From: an uncultured Collinsella sp.
Lineage (GTDB): Bacteria; Actinomycetota; Coriobacteriia; Coriobacteriales; Coriobacteriaceae
Assembly: GCA_900544725.1 (NCBI GenBank)
Contig: UQWK01000033.1
Span: 1-22,637, forward strand
DNA: 22,637 nt
Direction: 5' to 3'
Of this stretch, positions 7,237-14,382 are shown one piece after another. The position numbers and the translations under genes are program-made. The notes below the pieces were generated by a model. It did no database searches, had not been told where the DNA came from, and saw nothing but the letters and a program-made list of their open reading frames with translations. Within the stretch, counting starts at the first letter, position 1. Every line of letters starts with the position of its first letter.

Positions 7237-8220
7237 ATGTACGAGATCGACCTTAACCTCCCTAAGCAGATCGTCGCTGACGTCCTGTCCAACCACGAGA
7301 TCCACAGCGTCGCTTTCGTCGGCTGCGGTGCTTCCATGTCCGACCTGTACCCCGCCAAGTACTTCCTGGCCAACAACACGGACAAGCTGAACGTTCAGAT
7401 CTTCACCGCTAACGAGTTCAACTACGACACGCCTTCCTGGGTCAACGAGCACACCTTCGTGATCACCTGCTCCCTCGGTGGCTCCACGCCCGAGACCGTC
7501 GAGGCCAACAAGACCGCCAAGAAGCACAACTGCCCGGTCGTCTCCCTCACCAACAAGGCTGGCTCCGCTCTGACCGTCGACGCTGACCACGTCATCGTCC
7601 ACGGCTTCCACGCCAACTATGCCGCCAAGGCCGAGAAGCCTGGCTACGCCATCGCTCTTGCTCTCGAGATCCTTCAGCAGACCGAGGGCTATGATCACTA
7701 CGAGGATATGATCACCGGCCTCACCAACATCTTCGACCTGTGCGAGAACGCCGCTCAGCACTGCACCAAGCTCGCCAAGAAGTTCGCCGAGGACTTCAAG
7801 GACGACAAGATGATCTACTTCATGGCTTCCGGTGCCTCCGAGAAGATGGCTTACTCTCACGCCGCCTTCCTGTTCACCGAGATGCAGTGGATCGACGCCG
7901 CCGCCTACAACACCGGCGAGTACTTCCACGGCCCGTTCGAGGTTTCCACCGAGGGTAAGCCCTACGTCTTCTTCATGTCCGATGGTGCCACCCGTCCGAT
8001 GGACGCCCGCGCACTCACCTTCCTTGAGCGCATGGGCGCCAAGGTCGCTCTGATCGACTCCAAGGACTACGGTCTGGCCGACGCCGTGCCCGCGAGCGTT
8101 GTCACCTACTTCAACCCGCTGCTGCACCTCGCCGTTATGCGCGAGTACGGCAACCAGATCGCCGAGGCCCGTCAGCACCCGCTGACCATGCGTCGCTACA
8201 TGTGGAAGCTTTCCTACTAA
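7237..8220 (+). CDS. SIS-domain protein SIS2, fructosamine-6-phosphate deglycase-like
   Basis: A 327-residue protein. ATG 7237 (MYEIDLNLPK) is chosen because GAAAGGA lies nine bases upstream and the length then matches SIS1; the upstream in-frame extension passes through hairpins and is unlikely to be coding. It has two SIS domains: sugar-phosphate loops GCGASMSD (29-36) and SLGGSTPET (79-87), and the catalytic segment NTGEYFHGPFE with Glu228 intact. It ends RRYMWKLSY. The expected reaction is hydrolysis of a PTS-phosphorylated Amadori product to glucose-6-phosphate and an amine. It lies 200 bases after EIID in the same direction and is probably served partly by the PTS promoter. It is the best candidate for the main deglycase of this locus because its motif is complete; SIS1 is its close but altered paralogue. 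Confidence 0.85.
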   Translation: MYEIDLNLPKQIVADVLSNHEIHSVAFVGCGASMSDLYPAKYFLANNTDKLNVQIFTANEFNYDTPSWVNEHTFVITCSLGGSTPETVEANKTAKKHNCPVVSLTNKAGSALTVDADHVIVHGFHANYAAKAEKPGYAIALALEILQQTEGYDHYEDMITGLTNIFDLCENAAQHCTKLAKKFAEDFKDDKMIYFMASGASEKMAYSHAAFLFTEMQWIDAAAYNTGEYFHGPFEVSTEGKPYVFFMSDGATRPMDARALTFLERMGAKVALIDSKDYGLADAVPASVVTYFNPLLHLAVMREYGNQIAEARQHPLTMRRYMWKLSY

Positions 8221-8254
8221 TCACAAGTAAGTAAACCTTACGGGTTGATTGAAA

Positions 8255-8286
8255 GGGGATGGGGTTTGCGCCCCGTCCCCTTTTTT
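8255..8286 (+). terminator. Rho-independent terminator after SIS2
   Basis: GGGGATGGGG (8255-8264) pairs with CCCCGTCCCC (8271-8280) with one G-T wobble and a 6-base loop, followed by TTTTTT. It ends the PTS-SIS2 transcript just before the HAD gene. Confidence 0.92.
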
Positions 8287-8306
8287 GCTCTTGAGAGGAG
8301 ATGCAT

Positions 8307-8936
8307 ATGATCAAGGCAGTGCTGTTTGATATGGACGGCGTGCTGGTCGATACCGAGTGGTTCTACAACCGCCGCCGCGTGGCGTTTATGGAGGAGAAGG
8401 GGTTCCACTTTGACAAAATCCCCGATCTTTCGGGGTCTAATGAGCCTGCCATTTGGCAGGCGCTGGTGCCCGACGATGTCGAGCTGCGCGAGCGTCTGCG
8501 TGTGGAGTACAAGCAGGTCTACAGCCCGGTCCATCCCGTTCCGTATGCCGAGTTGCTCAACGAGCAGACGGAGCCGGTGATGCGCGAACTGCACGAGCGC
8601 GGTGTGCTCTGCGCCATCGCGAGCTCGTCCTATCGCGAGCTGATCGACGAGCTGGTGGAGATCGCCGGAATCGCGGACGTGTTGGACTACACCATCAGCG
8701 GTCACGAGTGCAGCGCGTTTAAGCCCGACCCCGAGATCTACCTGCGCGCCATGGAGGCGCTGAGTGTTGAGCCGACCGAGTGCCTGGTCATCGAGGACTC
8801 GCCGATGGGCATCGAGGCCGGTAAGCGTTCCGGCGCCCGTGTCCTGGCGCTGCGTCCGCACGAGGGCGTCAACCTCGATCAATCGCGAGCCGATGCCGTT
8901 ATCGATAATCTGACCGACATTTTGGCCGCTTTGTAG
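8307..8936 (+). CDS. HAD-superfamily hydrolase, beta-phosphoglucomutase/sugar phosphatase-like
   Basis: A 209-residue protein. ATG 8307 is preferred over ATG 8301 because GAGAGGAG ends directly at 8300, leaving a proper six-base spacing only for 8307. HAD motif I is FDMDGVLVDTE (Asp8 nucleophile, Asp10), motif II is in IASSSYRELI, motif III is the Lys of FKPDPEIY, and motif IV is VIEDSPMGIEAGKRSGA. A helical cap lies between motifs I and II, as in subfamily I phosphatases and beta-phosphoglucomutase. It acts on a small phosphate ester in the cytosol. It follows the SIS2 terminator, so it relies on readthrough or its own promoter. A role in the sugar block is suggested only by position. Confidence 0.88.
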   Translation: MIKAVLFDMDGVLVDTEWFYNRRRVAFMEEKGFHFDKIPDLSGSNEPAIWQALVPDDVELRERLRVEYKQVYSPVHPVPYAELLNEQTEPVMRELHERGVLCAIASSSYRELIDELVEIAGIADVLDYTISGHECSAFKPDPEIYLRAMEALSVEPTECLVIEDSPMGIEAGKRSGARVLALRPHEGVNLDQSRADAVIDNLTDILAAL

Positions 8937-8939
8937 TGT

Positions 8940-8987
8940 CAATCCGCCGCGAGAAGCACTGATTCACGCGTCTTTTGCTGCGGATTG
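8940..8987. repeat. Imperfect inverted repeat after the HAD gene
   Basis: CAATCCGCCGC (8940-8950) and GCTGCGGATTG (8977-8987) match at 10 of 11 positions around a 26-base loop. It begins three bases after the HAD stop codon and is followed by an AT-rich stretch. It may act as a weak terminator. Confidence 0.55.
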
Positions 8988-9033
8988 GCTTAATTTGTCA
9001 TCTATTTGGATCCGTTTGGCTTCGATTCGGACT

Positions 9034-9152
9034 AAGTGAGTAGACTTTTTGGCGCAGGACGAGTACAAAGTGCATCTGTTCTAGTAAAACCGCAGGTCAC
9101 AGGGGTGGCGGTTTTGGGTGTGCTCTGCAGGTCGCGTAAAGTCTACTCACTT
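9034..9152. repeat. 119-bp element with 15-bp perfect terminal inverted repeats
   Basis: AAGTGAGTAGACTTT (9034-9048) and AAAGTCTACTCACTT (9138-9152) are exact complements. Inside is a second hairpin, AAAACCGC (9086-9093) with GCGGTTTT (9108-9115). No convincing gene lies inside. Together with the hairpin at 8940-8987 and the promoter before yitT it accounts for the 355-base gap from 8937 to 9291. It could be a MITE-like element or a structured RNA. Confidence 0.75.
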
Positions 9153-9237
9153 GTAATTTGGGCCTTTGGTCGTGGGGGTTGCTGGTCCCGCTTTGGTTGT
9201 CGAGAGAGGGTGAATTGAAGCGCCCTCGCACGCTCCA

Positions 9238-9246
9238 TGCTACAAT
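9238..9246 (+). promoter_or_regulatory. Extended -10 promoter element before the YitT gene
   Basis: TGCTACAAT fits an extended -10 box (TGN-TATAAT type) 46 bases before the GTG start. No convincing -35 box stands at the right distance, as is common for extended -10 promoters. Confidence 0.5.
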
Positions 9247-9291
9247 CGCCGGCATGCCTCACAATTTCATCTGCCTTCGAAAGGAGCTTGC

Positions 9292-10299
9292 GTGGCGAAC
9301 GCCATCGAACAGCTCACGGACCGCGTGCTCGTGCTCGGCCGTCTCACCATCGTTCGCCGCGCCATCACGGCGGTGGCGGTCACCATATCTGCCATTCTGC
9401 AGGCGTTTCTGATTCAGGCGTTCATTCAGCCCGCCGATTTGTTACCGAGCGGCCTCACCGGCGTCGCGGTCCTGCTCGATCGCGTTACCTCGCTCGGCGG
9501 CGTACATATCGACACCTCGCTCGGCATGCTCGCGCTCAATATTCCCGTGGCGCTGCTGTGCTGGAGTGGCATTAGCAAGCGCTTCGTTATCTTCTCGATG
9601 ATGCAGGTTGGCCTCTCGTCGCTGTTCCTCAACATCTTTCACTTTGCGCCGTTTTTGGGCGATAAGATCATGCTCATCATTTTTGGCGGCGTGGTCTCGG
9701 GCTTGGGTGCCGCCATCGCGCTTAAGTCGGGCGCGTCCACCGGCGGTACCGACTTTATCGCCCTGTGGGTGTCCAACCATACGGGCAAGACCATCTGGGG
9801 CGTCATCTTTGGATTCAATTGTTTTATCCTGGCAATCTTTGGCTTTATGTTTGGTTGGGACAACGCGGCGTACTCCATTGTGTTCCAGTTTATTTCGACC
9901 AAGGCCATCGACAGCTTCTATCGCCGCTACGATCGCGTGACGCTGCAGATTACGACGCGCAAGGCCGACGAGGTCATGACCGCGTACGTCGACCATTTTC
10001 AGCACGGTATTAGCTGCGCCGAGGTCATTGGCGGATACAGTCGCGAAAAGATGTACCTGCTGCACGCCGTTGTTTCGACCTACGAGAGCCAGGATATCGT
10101 CAAGCTGGTGTGCGACGTGGACCCCGGCGCCGTGATCAACGTGTTCCACACGCTCAACTTTGTGGGCGGCTGGTGGGGCGGTCATGTCGACGAGCCCATG
10201 CCCACGGCCGTTCCCGATCCGGATAAGCCCGCGCGCATGGCCAGCAGGCAGGCGCGCCTGAGCGAGCAGGACAGCCTGCAGCAGGACGACGGCAAGTAA
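9292..10299 (+). CDS. YitT-family membrane protein with C-terminal DUF2179 domain
   Basis: A 335-residue protein starting at GTG 9292, five bases after AAAGGAG. About six membrane segments occupy residues 20-205, including the family pattern PSGLTGVAVLLDRV and SGASTGGTDFIALW. A soluble C-terminal DUF2179 domain follows (about 218-285: VTLQITTRKADEVMTAYVDH...GISCAEVIGGYSREKMYLLHAVVS). The last about 45 residues are a charged, low-complexity tail. YitT proteins sit in the cytoplasmic membrane and their transported substrate is not established. The gene has its own promoter-like element and does not appear tied to the SIS/PTS block other than by position. Confidence 0.9.
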   Translation: MANAIEQLTDRVLVLGRLTIVRRAITAVAVTISAILQAFLIQAFIQPADLLPSGLTGVAVLLDRVTSLGGVHIDTSLGMLALNIPVALLCWSGISKRFVIFSMMQVGLSSLFLNIFHFAPFLGDKIMLIIFGGVVSGLGAAIALKSGASTGGTDFIALWVSNHTGKTIWGVIFGFNCFILAIFGFMFGWDNAAYSIVFQFISTKAIDSFYRRYDRVTLQITTRKADEVMTAYVDHFQHGISCAEVIGGYSREKMYLLHAVVSTYESQDIVKLVCDVDPGAVINVFHTLNFVGGWWGGHVDEPMPTAVPDPDKPARMASRQARLSEQDSLQQDDGK

Positions 10300-10354
10300 G
10301 GATTTGCTGTATGGGGTGTATCGTTTTATCAATATGAGGTAACATGTAAAAAGA

Positions 10355-10370
10355 CGTTATATACGTATTA
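10355..10370 (-). promoter_or_regulatory. TATAACG-type operator before gntR2 (GntR2 site 3)
   Basis: Read on the minus strand, TAATACGTATATAACG matches the EamA-gene operator at 12 of 16 positions and keeps the nine-base spacing of the two words. It lies 34 bases before the GntR2 start, which fits autoregulation and links this regulator to the PTS and EamA promoters. Confidence 0.55.
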
Positions 10371-10403
10371 GTTATTTCGATATTTTGATAAAAGTGAGCA
10401 GAT

Positions 10404-11123
10404 ATGCCTGCACCTAAAAACGCACCGCTTTACCAGCAGATTTACGATGAGATTAAGGATTCGATCGAGAAGGGCGTTTATGCACCCAAGGAGCGCATTC
10501 CGTCTGAGCTCGAGCTTGCCGAGCAGTACGAGGTGAGCCGCATTACCGTGCGCCGTGCCGTCGAGGAGCTGTGCTCCGATGGCTACCTGGTTAAGCAGCA
10601 GGGCCGCGGCACGTTTGTCGCCACGCCGCACATCAATCGCCAGTTCCATGCTACGGCGCTGCAGACGTTTACCGAGCTGTGCGCATCGAATGGCATGAAG
10701 GCCGGCGCGCACGTGGTCGATCGCCAGATTGTTCCGGCACGCCAAAACGAGATGGAGTTTTTTGGTCTGCAGAAGGATGCGCTGCTGCTGCATATTAAGC
10801 GCGTGCGTACCGCCGATGGCGAGCCCATCTTTGAGGAGAACATCTTTGTGCCGTTTGATCAATATCGTGAGCTATTGACGGCAGACCTTGAGGACAAATC
10901 GATCTTTGACGAGGTCGAGCGTGTCGGTGGCACTCCGATTGTCTCGGTTGGCTATCGTTCGGTCGAGGCCGTGCGCGCCAATACCGAGCAGGCGGCAGAG
11001 CTGGGTATTGCGCCGCACGATCCGCTGCTCAACCTTCGCGCCGGCTTTACCGGTCCCAACGGCGAGCCGGTCCTGATGGGTAAGCAGTACTACGTAGGAT
11101 CGCGCTACGTCATGGTCATGTAG
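10404..11123 (+). CDS. GntR-family (HutC/UTRA) transcriptional regulator, GntR2
   Basis: A 239-residue regulator: winged helix at about 6-75 (PLYQQIYDEIKDSIEKGVY, PSELELAEQYEVSRITVRRA, QQGRGTFVA) and UTRA domain at about 90-235 (LLLHIKRVRTADGEPIFEEN, ending VGSRYVMVM). It is a clear paralogue of GntR3, which lies on the other side of recQ. Its upstream region contains a TATAACG-type site also found before the PTS operon and the EamA gene, so it is the likely controller of those promoters. The ribosome-binding site is weak (AGTGAGC). It is probably transcribed alone, with a hairpin directly after the stop. The ligand is unknown; a PTS-derived sugar phosphate is a fair guess. Confidence 0.92.
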   Translation: MPAPKNAPLYQQIYDEIKDSIEKGVYAPKERIPSELELAEQYEVSRITVRRAVEELCSDGYLVKQQGRGTFVATPHINRQFHATALQTFTELCASNGMKAGAHVVDRQIVPARQNEMEFFGLQKDALLLHIKRVRTADGEPIFEENIFVPFDQYRELLTADLEDKSIFDEVERVGGTPIVSVGYRSVEAVRANTEQAAELGIAPHDPLLNLRAGFTGPNGEPVLMGKQYYVGSRYVMVM

Positions 11124-11152
11124 GTTACGCGGGTTTACCAACCCGCGTAACC
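11123..11152 (+). terminator. Strong hairpin directly after gntR2
   Basis: GGTTACGCGGGTT (11123-11135) and AACCCGCGTAACC (11140-11152) form a perfect 13-bp stem with a 4-base loop, starting at the last base of the stop codon. No T run follows, so it may protect the 3' end while the next hairpin terminates. Confidence 0.7.
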
Positions 11153-11199
11153 GGTCGACGCTGCGCGCCCGGCATTTGGCCAATCTGCCGTTCAATTTC

Positions 11200-11229
11200 A
11201 AAGGCGCGACCAGAAGGTCAGCGCCTTTT
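11200..11229 (+). terminator. Rho-independent terminator downstream of gntR2
   Basis: AAAGGCGCGACC (11200-11211) pairs with GGTC (11216-11219) and GCGCCTTT (11221-11228), with one bulged A and an AGAA loop, and ends in TTTT. It is the more classical terminator of the gntR2 transcript. The rest of the 370-base gap from 11124 to 11493 holds GGGGAC-type words and the palindrome at 11358-11419, but no gene. Confidence 0.78.
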
Positions 11230-11357
11230 CATTTCACGGCACCTTGGCTCAAATGACGGGCGCTCGCTGGCTTTGCCATAACATCGGCGTTGCCACGGTC
11301 CAGATGCGGCAGATAGGGACGTTCCTTTTGTGCCGGCAATTGGGGACACTCCTTGTC

Positions 11358-11419
11358 GACTAGTCATTGGGGACGTTCTTGTTTGACTAGTCGTTTAAGA
11401 ACGTCCCCGATGACTAGTC
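11358..11419. repeat. 62-bp palindrome with 23-bp arms and three GACTAGTC copies
   Basis: The arms at 11358-11380 and 11397-11419 match at 22 of 23 positions. Each contains GACTAGTC and GGGGACGTTCTT (or its complement), and the 16-base centre contains a third GACTAGTC. GGGACGTTCC and GGGGACACTCC words lie just upstream (11317-11352). It resembles a REP-type element and lies just before the recQ promoter. Confidence 0.75.
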
Positions 11420-11456
11420 TGGGCGGTGGCCGTGTGCTGCTGTCTCCGTGGCGGCG

Positions 11457-11462
11457 TATAAT
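11457..11462 (+). promoter_or_regulatory. -10 box of the recQ promoter
   Basis: TATAAT stands 32 bases before the recQ start codon. No good -35 match is seen 16-18 bases upstream, so the promoter is judged from the -10 box alone. Confidence 0.5.
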
Positions 11463-11493
11463 CGGCGGCAGATGATTCTGACGTTAGGAAACC

Positions 11494-13470
11494 ATGACCG
11501 ATAGCATGCAGCAGATGGCGCTCGACACGCTCGGCGCCTATTTTGGCTACACCTCGTTTCGCCCTGGTCAGGACCGCATGGTCGATGCGATCCTTGCCGG
11601 TCGCGACGCGCTGGGCGTTATGCCCACGGGCGCTGGAAAGTCCATCTGCTACCAGGTGCCTGCGCTTATGCTGCCCGGCATCACTTTTGTGGTGAGCCCG
11701 CTGCTGTCGCTTATGGAGGATCAGACTCGCGCACTGCTCGCGGCGGGTGCGCGTCCCAGCTACCTCAACTCCAGCCTTACGCCGGCTCAGCAAAATACCG
11801 TGCTCAAGCGTGCACGCGAAGGTCGCTACCAGCTTATGTACGTGGCGCCCGAGCGACTGCTCGAGCCGCGCTTTCTTGCCTTCGCGCAGGAGGCCGCAGC
11901 CGCCGACGGCATTGGCGTGCCGCTCGTGGCCATTGACGAGGCGCACTGCGTAAGCCAGTGGGGCCAGGATTTCCGCCCCGCCTACCTGCAGATTCGCGAG
12001 TTTATCGCTTCGCTGCCGCAGCGCCCCATCGTGGCGGCCTTTACCGCCACGGCGACCGAGCGCGTGCGTGCGGATATTCAGCAGATGCTCGGCCTGCAAA
12101 ATCCCGCGACCGTGGTGACGGGCTTTGACCGTAAGAACCTCTACTTTGGTTGCGAGGAGATGGGCGACAAGGCCAAGACCGCCTGGGTGCGCGACTACGT
12201 GATTGCGCATTCGAGCGAGAGCGGCATCGTGTATTGCTCCACCCGCAAGACGGTCGACGCGCTGGCAGGGGAGCTTGCCGAGGCGCTGGACCCCAGCGGT
12301 ATTCGCGTGGGCCGCTACCATGCCGGTATGGGCAACGACGCCCGCCGCCAGAGTCAGCGTGCCTTTATCGACGACGACATTCAGGTGATGGTCGCCACCA
12401 ACGCCTTTGGCATGGGTATCGACAAACCCAATGTGCGCTACGTGATTCACAACAACGTGCCCGAGAGCATCGAGGCCTACTACCAGGAGGCCGGCCGCGC
12501 CGGCCGCGATGGCGACCCCGCGAGCTGCCACTTGCTGTGGAACGGCAACGATTTCCGTATGCGCCGGTTTTTGATCGACCGCGGCGACGCGGCCGACGAA
12601 GCGCTCGACGACGAGCAGCGCGCGTGGGCGCTCCAAAACCGCTACCGCCTGCTCAGCCAAATGGAGGGCTACTGCAACACCACCGGCTGCCTGCGCGAAT
12701 ACATGCTGCGCTACTTTGGCGACGAGGCCGCGGCAGAGCATGCGGCGGCGGGCGCGGACGGCACGGCGGACGAGGCCGAGGGCTGCGGCAACTGCAGTAA
12801 CTGCCTCACGCAGTTCGAGGTTGAGGACGTCACCGACATGGCCCGCGCCGCCGTGCGCTACGTGGCCATGCGCCCCATGCGCTTTGGCAAATCGCTCATT
12901 GCCGACGTGCTCCACGGCGGCAACACCGAGCGCATTCGCCAGATGCATCTGGACGAGGACCGCGGTTATGGTGAGCTGTCGAGCGAATCGGTCGGGCGCA
13001 TTAAGGACATTATCGGCCAGTTGTGCGGACGTGGCTACCTTGCCACCTCGCAGGGCCAGTATCCGGTGGTGGGCCTGGGTCCGCGTGCCGGCGAGGTCGA
13101 GGACGAGGCCTTTGCCTTTACCGTTAAGCGCCGCGCGTCCAAGCGCAAGGCGTCGGCCCGCGCCCGTCGTGCCGTGGACCTGCTGCGCGAGGAGGCAGAG
13201 CTGGACCAGCGTCCGCGCGTGGGCGACGACGCCGAGCTCTTCGAGCGCCTGCGGGAACTTCGCAAGGAAATCTCGACCGAGCTCGAGATGGCGCCGTACA
13301 TGGTTTTCTCCGACAAGGCCCTGCGCGGCCTGTGCCGCCTGCGCCCGCAGACGCGCGACGAGCTTATCCAGGTCAACGGCATTGGCGAGAAAAAGGCCGA
13401 CAGCTTTGGCGAGCAGTTTATGGCGGCGATTGAAGAGTTTGAGTCCGAGCACGCACGGGATGGAGCATAA
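11494..13470 (+). CDS. recQ: ATP-dependent DNA helicase RecQ
   Basis: A 658-residue RecQ-family 3'-5' helicase used in recombination and repair. The superfamily 2 core contains FRPGQ (about 22-26), Walker A PTGAGKS (44-50), the DEAH box IDEAHCVSQWGQDFRP, TATATERV, and the motif VI region YYQEAGRAGRDG. The RQC zinc site has its four cysteines in EGYCNTTGCLREYML and CGNCSNC. An insertion of about 20 residues rich in Ala, Glu and Gly separates the two halves of the zinc site. A C-terminal HRDC domain (about 585-650) contains LCRLRPQTRDELIQVNGIGE. The start ATG has TTAGGA six bases upstream. The gntR3 gene begins three bases after its stop, so the two are co-transcribed. Confidence 0.96.
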   Translation: MTDSMQQMALDTLGAYFGYTSFRPGQDRMVDAILAGRDALGVMPTGAGKSICYQVPALMLPGITFVVSPLLSLMEDQTRALLAAGARPSYLNSSLTPAQQNTVLKRAREGRYQLMYVAPERLLEPRFLAFAQEAAAADGIGVPLVAIDEAHCVSQWGQDFRPAYLQIREFIASLPQRPIVAAFTATATERVRADIQQMLGLQNPATVVTGFDRKNLYFGCEEMGDKAKTAWVRDYVIAHSSESGIVYCSTRKTVDALAGELAEALDPSGIRVGRYHAGMGNDARRQSQRAFIDDDIQVMVATNAFGMGIDKPNVRYVIHNNVPESIEAYYQEAGRAGRDGDPASCHLLWNGNDFRMRRFLIDRGDAADEALDDEQRAWALQNRYRLLSQMEGYCNTTGCLREYMLRYFGDEAAAEHAAAGADGTADEAEGCGNCSNCLTQFEVEDVTDMARAAVRYVAMRPMRFGKSLIADVLHGGNTERIRQMHLDEDRGYGELSSESVGRIKDIIGQLCGRGYLATSQGQYPVVGLGPRAGEVEDEAFAFTVKRRASKRKASARARRAVDLLREEAELDQRPRVGDDAELFERLRELRKEISTELEMAPYMVFSDKALRGLCRLRPQTRDELIQVNGIGEKKADSFGEQFMAAIEEFESEHARDGA

Positions 13471-13473
13471 ACG

Positions 13474-14238
13474 ATGGCGACCGAGATCAAAACCGAGCGC
13501 CCCGAGCGCGTCGACGTTCCTGCCGTGCCGCTGTACCAGCAGGTCATGGATGACCTGAAGGGCGAAATCGCGCGTGGCGTGTACCCGGCCGGCTCGCGCA
13601 TCCCTTCCGAGATGGAGCTCGCGAAGTCCTACGGCGTGGGGCGCATCACCGTGCGCCGCGCCATCGAGGAGCTGTCGCGCGCGGGATATCTCAACCGCCA
13701 GCAGGGGAGGGGTACCTTTGTGTGCGCTCCCAAGCTCAAGCGCAAGATTCGCCAGAAGGGCGACGTCCAGAGCTTTACCGACGGCTGCGTTGCCAACGAT
13801 ATGGTGCCGGGCGCGCGTCTGGTGTCACGCACGGTGGTCGCGGCGACGCGCGAGGACGCGGCGTTTTTTGGCGTGGAGCCCGGCTGCGAGCTTATCGTGG
13901 TCGAGCGCGTGCGTACGGCCGACGGCATCCCCGTCATGCTCGAGAACAACGCCTTTGTGCTGACCGACCATCCCTACCTGCAGACGCTGGGCGACGAGGA
14001 CCTCACCGACAACTCGATCTTTGCGCTCGTTGCCGAGCATTCGGGCCGCGCACCGCTCAAGTCCGATCCGTGCACTGTGGAGATCGCGCTTGCCGATGCT
14101 CAAGCCGCTCCGCTGCTCGAGGTTCCGATCGGCGAGCCGCTCTTCTATATGGAGGCGTACTTTACCGACGCCGATGAGCGGCCCCTGCTGCTCGGCCGCC
14201 AAAAGATTGTGGGCTCGCGCTACGTGTTCGACATCTAA
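13474..14238 (+). CDS. GntR-family (HutC/UTRA) transcriptional regulator, GntR3
   Basis: A 254-residue regulator: winged helix at about 14-85 (PLYQQVMDDLKGEIARGVY, PSEMELAKSYGVGRITVRRA, QQGRGTFVC) and UTRA domain at about 100-250 (VVERVRTADGIPVMLEN, ending GSRYVFDI). It is very similar to GntR2 throughout. It starts three bases after the recQ stop, with GGATGGAG inside the recQ end serving as ribosome-binding site, so it is translationally coupled to recQ. SIS3 follows after 144 bases holding two ATAGAAC-type sites, so it most likely controls SIS3. Its own expression may follow the recQ promoter rather than feedback, unless an internal promoter exists. Confidence 0.92.
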   Translation: MATEIKTERPERVDVPAVPLYQQVMDDLKGEIARGVYPAGSRIPSEMELAKSYGVGRITVRRAIEELSRAGYLNRQQGRGTFVCAPKLKRKIRQKGDVQSFTDGCVANDMVPGARLVSRTVVAATREDAAFFGVEPGCELIVVERVRTADGIPVMLENNAFVLTDHPYLQTLGDEDLTDNSIFALVAEHSGRAPLKSDPCTVEIALADAQAAPLLEVPIGEPLFYMEAYFTDADERPLLLGRQKIVGSRYVFDI

Positions 14239-14247
14239 CGTCCACAG

Positions 14248-14336
14248 ATAGAACAACATAGAACAAATTTGCCGAAATGACTTCACCTGCGGTAGCTTGC
14301 GTGATATAAATAGGACAACATAGAACGACCGCAGGT
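14248..14336 (+). promoter_or_regulatory. Promoter and paired operators of SIS3 (GntR3 sites)
   Basis: ATAGAACAACATAGAAC (14248-14264) recurs at 14310-14326 with 16 of 17 bases the same; each copy has two ATAG(A/G)AC words ten bases apart. A promoter with -35 TTCACC (14282-14287), 17-base spacer and -10 TATAAA (14305-14310) lies between the copies, so the downstream site covers the start point. A 9-base inverted repeat, ACCTGCGGT (14285-14293) and ACCGCAGGT (14328-14336), brackets the promoter. Binding by GntR3 is inferred from position. Confidence 0.68.
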
Positions 14337-14382
14337 ATGAGCCGCCGTCGCTCAAGGCCGCCACACAGGGAGGAACATCAGC

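Noticed and set aside
8937..9291. Small protein genes in the gap before yitT
   Set aside because: The short frames here cross the inverted-repeat element, lack ribosome-binding sites and have no recognisable motif.
11395..13452. Very long open frame on the minus strand opposite recQ (and similar ones opposite SIS1, SIS2, SIS3 and the zinc-ribbon gene)
   Set aside because: These frames mirror GC-rich codon use of the real genes, show no family motifs and lack ribosome-binding sites.
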